The notes beneath the pieces were generated by a model, which saw nothing but the letters and a program-made list of their open reading frames with translations, searched no databases and had not been told where the DNA came from. A DNA stretch of 64,000 bases, taken from positions 806,001 to 870,000 of the forward strand of contig NZ_MBTF01000001.1 of NCBI RefSeq assembly GCF_002013915.1. Direction: 5' to 3'. Of the stretch, positions 61,576-64,000 are shown piece after piece. The position numbers and the translations under genes are program-made. Within the stretch, counting starts at the first letter, position 1, and the number at the start of each line of letters is the position of its first letter. The stretch is from Mucilaginibacter pedocola (GTDB lineage Bacteria > Bacteroidota > Bacteroidia > Sphingobacteriales > Sphingobacteriaceae).

Positions 61576-62076
61576 TTATCCGTTTTTACTATGCCGTGCA
61601 AACCATGCAAGGCTTTTTTCGATCGAAATTTTGTTGTCGTAAATATCGCGCCCCTCGACTTGCAAATGCACCGCAGAAAGCTGTTGCCGGAATAAAGCGA
61701 TCATTTCTTGGTTATCGCTTGGATCGAGTTGTTCAGAAAAGACTAATAAAAACCCGCCTGGGATAATTACTTTCTTATTCGTATCGGTAACTTCTACGTG
61801 GTGGTATCTTTCAGGAGCTATATCTAAACAATCCTGTATTCTGTGCGATTTACCCCCGTTTTTGCTAAACGTCAATTTATCAACGGTCATTGGACCGACA
61901 CCATTGTTTTGCACATGGACGAACAACAGCCCATCGCGGTCCATCAAATCGATCTGCGGCAGAGGCTTGACAGATTTTTGGTTATGGACGCGCTGTTGGC
62001 GCGCCTGGTCAAATGTAGCCAGTAGTGCAAGGAAAGAAATGACGAGCGGAAAATCCAAAACCATTGCGGTCTCCAT
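61576..62076 (-). CDS. Hypothetical membrane-anchored protein
   Basis: 166 residues. An N-terminal hydrophobic stretch (MVLDFPLVISFLALLATF) can anchor it in the membrane. The rest is soluble, with LLFVHVQNNGVGPMTVDKLTF, a beta-rich pattern seen in small accessory-region proteins. A separate gene in the gap between the relaxase and the recombinase; no function can be given. Confidence 0.65.
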   Translation of the reverse strand: METAMVLDFPLVISFLALLATFDQARQQRVHNQKSVKPLPQIDLMDRDGLLFVHVQNNGVGPMTVDKLTFSKNGGKSHRIQDCLDIAPERYHHVEVTDTNKKVIIPGGFLLVFSEQLDPSDNQEMIALFRQQLSAVHLQVEGRDIYDNKISIEKSLAWFARHSKNG

Positions 62077-62268
62077 AAATAAATATTCGCTTCGATTTGC
62101 TTATTAGCAAACCATCCTCAACGCATGAGTAAAAAGCCCCAATATTTCAAAAATCGAAAATTAAAAATTGCTGGGCTACAACGCTTTAAAAACTTGCCTT
62201 AAGCGATATTTAATCATTTTCTACTCAAATATAAACGATGGTTTAGTAGTGAGCAAAAGAGGGCGCAT

Positions 62269-62943
62269 ATGGAACAGGCAGTTGCATATTACAGGGTATC
62301 AACTGGCAGGCAAGGCAGGAGCGGCTTAGGTTTAGAAGCGCAACAATACGCAGTCGAACAATATTGCCGAAATAACGGCTACGTATTGTTGGCGCAGATA
62401 ATCGAAGTGAAATCAACCCGCAAGGAGCGTACAGGTTTATTCGAAGCACTCGACCTGTGTAAGCGTAACAAGGCAACGTTAGTGGTTGCTAAACTTGACC
62501 GTTTGGGAAGGGATGTTGAACAAATCGCCGGGTTGTTTAACCAGAGATCGAAAGTTGAGGTTAAGGTAGCTGATAATCCGCATGCGAATAAGTTCACCAT
62601 CCATATCCTTGCAGCGGTTGCAGAAGAACAAAGGCAACGAATTAGCGATACGACGAGAGAAGCACTAAAGGCTGCAAAGCATCGCGGCGTAGAACTTGGC
62701 AAAAATGGCAAAAAATTCTTATCGGTTGCTAATAAACAAGCAGCCGAAGACTTTGCCCTTAAAATGTCCCCTGTCATCCAGCGATTGAATAAACGCGGGA
62801 TATTCACCGAGCGGGCGGTTTGCAATGAATTGAATAAAAAAGCTGTGCCTACATTTTACGCCACCGGAAAATGGCATCCAAGCTCGGTGCATTCATTACT
62901 GACAAGAATAAATAAACAGAAAAACGAAGTACAAATTAATTAA
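62269..62943 (+). CDS. Serine recombinase (resolvase/invertase family)
   Basis: 224 residues. The catalytic Ser is S11 in AYYRVSTGRQGRSGLGLEAQ. LVVAKLDRLGRDVEQIA and EEQRQRISDTTREALKAAKHRG complete the resolvase N-terminal domain and its E helix. The C-terminal HTH-like part (QRLNKRGIFTERAVCNELNKK) is of modest size. It may invert or integrate DNA around the next two genes. It ends 13 nt before the precursor gene. Confidence 0.9.
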   Translation: MEQAVAYYRVSTGRQGRSGLGLEAQQYAVEQYCRNNGYVLLAQIIEVKSTRKERTGLFEALDLCKRNKATLVVAKLDRLGRDVEQIAGLFNQRSKVEVKVADNPHANKFTIHILAAVAEEQRQRISDTTREALKAAKHRGVELGKNGKKFLSVANKQAAEDFALKMSPVIQRLNKRGIFTERAVCNELNKKAVPTFYATGKWHPSSVHSLLTRINKQKNEVQIN

Positions 62944-62956
62944 ACTCAATTTTATC

Positions 62957-63151
62957 ATGGCAACAGTACAAAACAACGACATTCTATTTGACGATTTAGC
63001 AGCGATCCGTTCAGTGGGCAATTCAAACGCATCTGCCGATCATTCTATCTCTTACGGAGATTGCAGCAATAGGTTTGAGATACAGACCGGCAATACCAAT
63101 AGCACAAGCTATTCGGGAACAGCACTTAGCTACGGTGATTGCAGCAATTAA
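62957..63151 (+). CDS. Putative RiPP precursor peptide with two YGDCSN motifs
   Basis: 64 residues. A short N-terminal leader-like part (FDDLAAIRSVGN, with acidic residues) is followed by a Ser/Asn/Thr-rich segment that carries HSISYGDCSN and TALSYGDCSN. The second motif is the last six residues. The two cysteines are the only ones present. The gene lies 13 nt after the recombinase and its TAA is one base before the ATG of the radical SAM gene, so the peptide is the likely substrate. Repeat plus position give strong support; no known precursor family is recognised. Confidence 0.8.
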   Translation: MATVQNNDILFDDLAAIRSVGNSNASADHSISYGDCSNRFEIQTGNTNSTSYSGTALSYGDCSN

Positions 63152-63152
63152 C

Positions 63153-64000
63153 ATGTGCACGTCGAATAATACCACACTCATGCGCCATGTGCCGAGCAAA
63201 TCGCCTGATCTATTGCTTCGCCCTGTTGGCGATGGTTTTGCCTATGCAGTGAATTGTAGTTACCCCAACTCGTTCCGCTTGCTGAACCAGCGCCAGCAGG
63301 AGATTTTACAGGCGGTAAATGGTATAGATGATATGCAAGCTATCGCAGGCAAGCTATCTATCCCTCCCGAAACATTGGAGCAATTTCTTTCGATGCTTGG
63401 CAGGACGGAGATCGTCAGTTTTGATAAGTTTTCCATGCCGGAAAAACCAGCCGTGCCAAAGTCGCTGAACTTTTGGATTCACACCACCAATGCCTGTAAC
63501 CTGGGCTGCAGCTATTGCTATATCTCAACGCTGAATACTGGCAAAGGCATGGCGGAAGCCGTCAGGCGGCAATTGCTTCATAAGATGGTGGAGGCAGCGC
63601 AAAAAGACGGCATACGGCACATCCGGTTGCGGCTTGCAGGCGGTGAACCGTTAGGGCAGTTCAGTAGCTGGAAAATATTCATCCCGCAGGCAAAGCAAGC
63701 TTTGGTCGCCGTTGGCTGCAAATTCGATGCAGGGTTTGTTACAAACCTAACCATGCTTAATGATGAAATTATCGCCTTTGCCAAAGAATACGGCATTGGC
63801 TTTGGCGTGTCACTCGACGGCGTGAAAGCCATGCACGATGCAACACGCAGTTTCCGGTCGGGCTGTGGTTCATTCGGCATCGTAGATACTAATTTACGCA
63901 GGCTAATTGCCGAAGGCATCTCAGTATCAATAAATACTGTTGTAACAAATTTAAACCTTACAGGCTTACCGGATTTAACGCGGTATCTTATCGCGTTGGA
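63153..64000 (+). CDS. Radical SAM peptide maturase (cut by window end)
   Basis: At least 282 residues; the frame is open to the window edge and has no stop, so the gene is partial. The N-terminal 100 residues may hold a peptide-recognition-like winged domain (RLLNQRQQEILQAVNGIDDM). The radical SAM core begins with TTNACNLGCSYCYIS (C115, C119, C122 bind the 4Fe-4S cluster), then LRLAGGEPLGQF (GGEP, 163-166), AGFVTNL and GVSLDG. This is the layout of SPASM-type RiPP maturases; the SPASM cysteines would lie beyond the window. It starts one base after the precursor stop codon and probably modifies its YGDCSN motifs. Confidence 0.85.
   Translation, partial: MCTSNNTTLMRHVPSKSPDLLLRPVGDGFAYAVNCSYPNSFRLLNQRQQEILQAVNGIDDMQAIAGKLSIPPETLEQFLSMLGRTEIVSFDKFSMPEKPAVPKSLNFWIHTTNACNLGCSYCYISTLNTGKGMAEAVRRQLLHKMVEAAQKDGIRHIRLRLAGGEPLGQFSSWKIFIPQAKQALVAVGCKFDAGFVTNLTMLNDEIIAFAKEYGIGFGVSLDGVKAMHDATRSFRSGCGSFGIVDTNLRRLIAEGISVSINTVVTNLNLTGLPDLTRYLIAL

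Overview
The window looks like a chromosome segment of a Bacteroidota bacterium, most likely a Sphingobacteriaceae member (Mucilaginibacter/Pedobacter-like). The support is a fused MurF-alanine racemase, WbqC, TPR- and 7TMR-type sensor kinases, Omp85/OmpA-type envelope proteins, Bacteroidota-type promoters (TTG, about 19 nt, TAnnTTTG) and few strong Shine-Dalgarno sites. The genus is an inference from gene content, not a search result.

Core part, 1 to about 47.3 kb. In order: a truncated sensor kinase; a Usp-like protein and a bestrophin; a four-copy tandem array of a terminator-bearing RNA-like unit (2437-3080); acetolactate decarboxylase and an AI-2E-type permease; a signalling operon with two paralogous membrane kinases, a receiver protein and a receiver-adenylate/guanylate cyclase (5154-10092); ribD, a DMT permease and yigZ; prmC and xerD separated by a duplicated repeat block; aroQ; an MscS channel; envelope genes (GT2, LpxL-like, WbqC, CorA); an acyltransferase interrupted by TGA; MBL hydrolase; msrA; rnpB (RNase P RNA); an NtrC-like regulator; an MNT-type nucleotidyltransferase cassette; Omp85-like and OmpA-like proteins; an OsmC-metZ-MDMPI operon; a TPR-DHp protein without ATPase domain; a sodium/solute symporter; a LOG protein; two tandem MFS exporters; DUF502, murF-alr and recX; and tRNA-Gly and tRNA-Leu. 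Many intergenic gaps hold long imperfect inverted repeats whose arms are built from short quasi-repeats. In four places such sequence also lies in frame inside genes (two sites in prmC, one in a kinase, one in the symporter).

Accessory part, about 47.3 kb to the end. It starts beside tRNA-Leu. First comes an OLD-type AAA-TOPRIM gene split by a one-base shift, an HTH protein and an orphan RES-domain protein. An integrative mobilizable element follows: P4-type integrase, overlapping AlpA-like regulator, a frameshifted small gene, an ArdC-like protein that lost its HExxH motif, a CHC2/TOPRIM-like primase, a two-gene AT-rich cargo of unknown function, a VirD4/TraG coupling protein, an oriT-like inverted repeat, MobC and a MobA-type relaxase. 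After a few small genes and a serine recombinase, the window ends in what appears to be a RiPP locus: a 64-residue precursor with two YGDCSN motifs, directly followed by a radical SAM maturase cut off by the window edge. This precursor-maturase pair is the best candidate for an undescribed system.

Caveat: two genes carry single in-frame TGA codons and two carry one-base shifts at homopolymers. This may be real decay or sequencing error; the sequence alone cannot tell.
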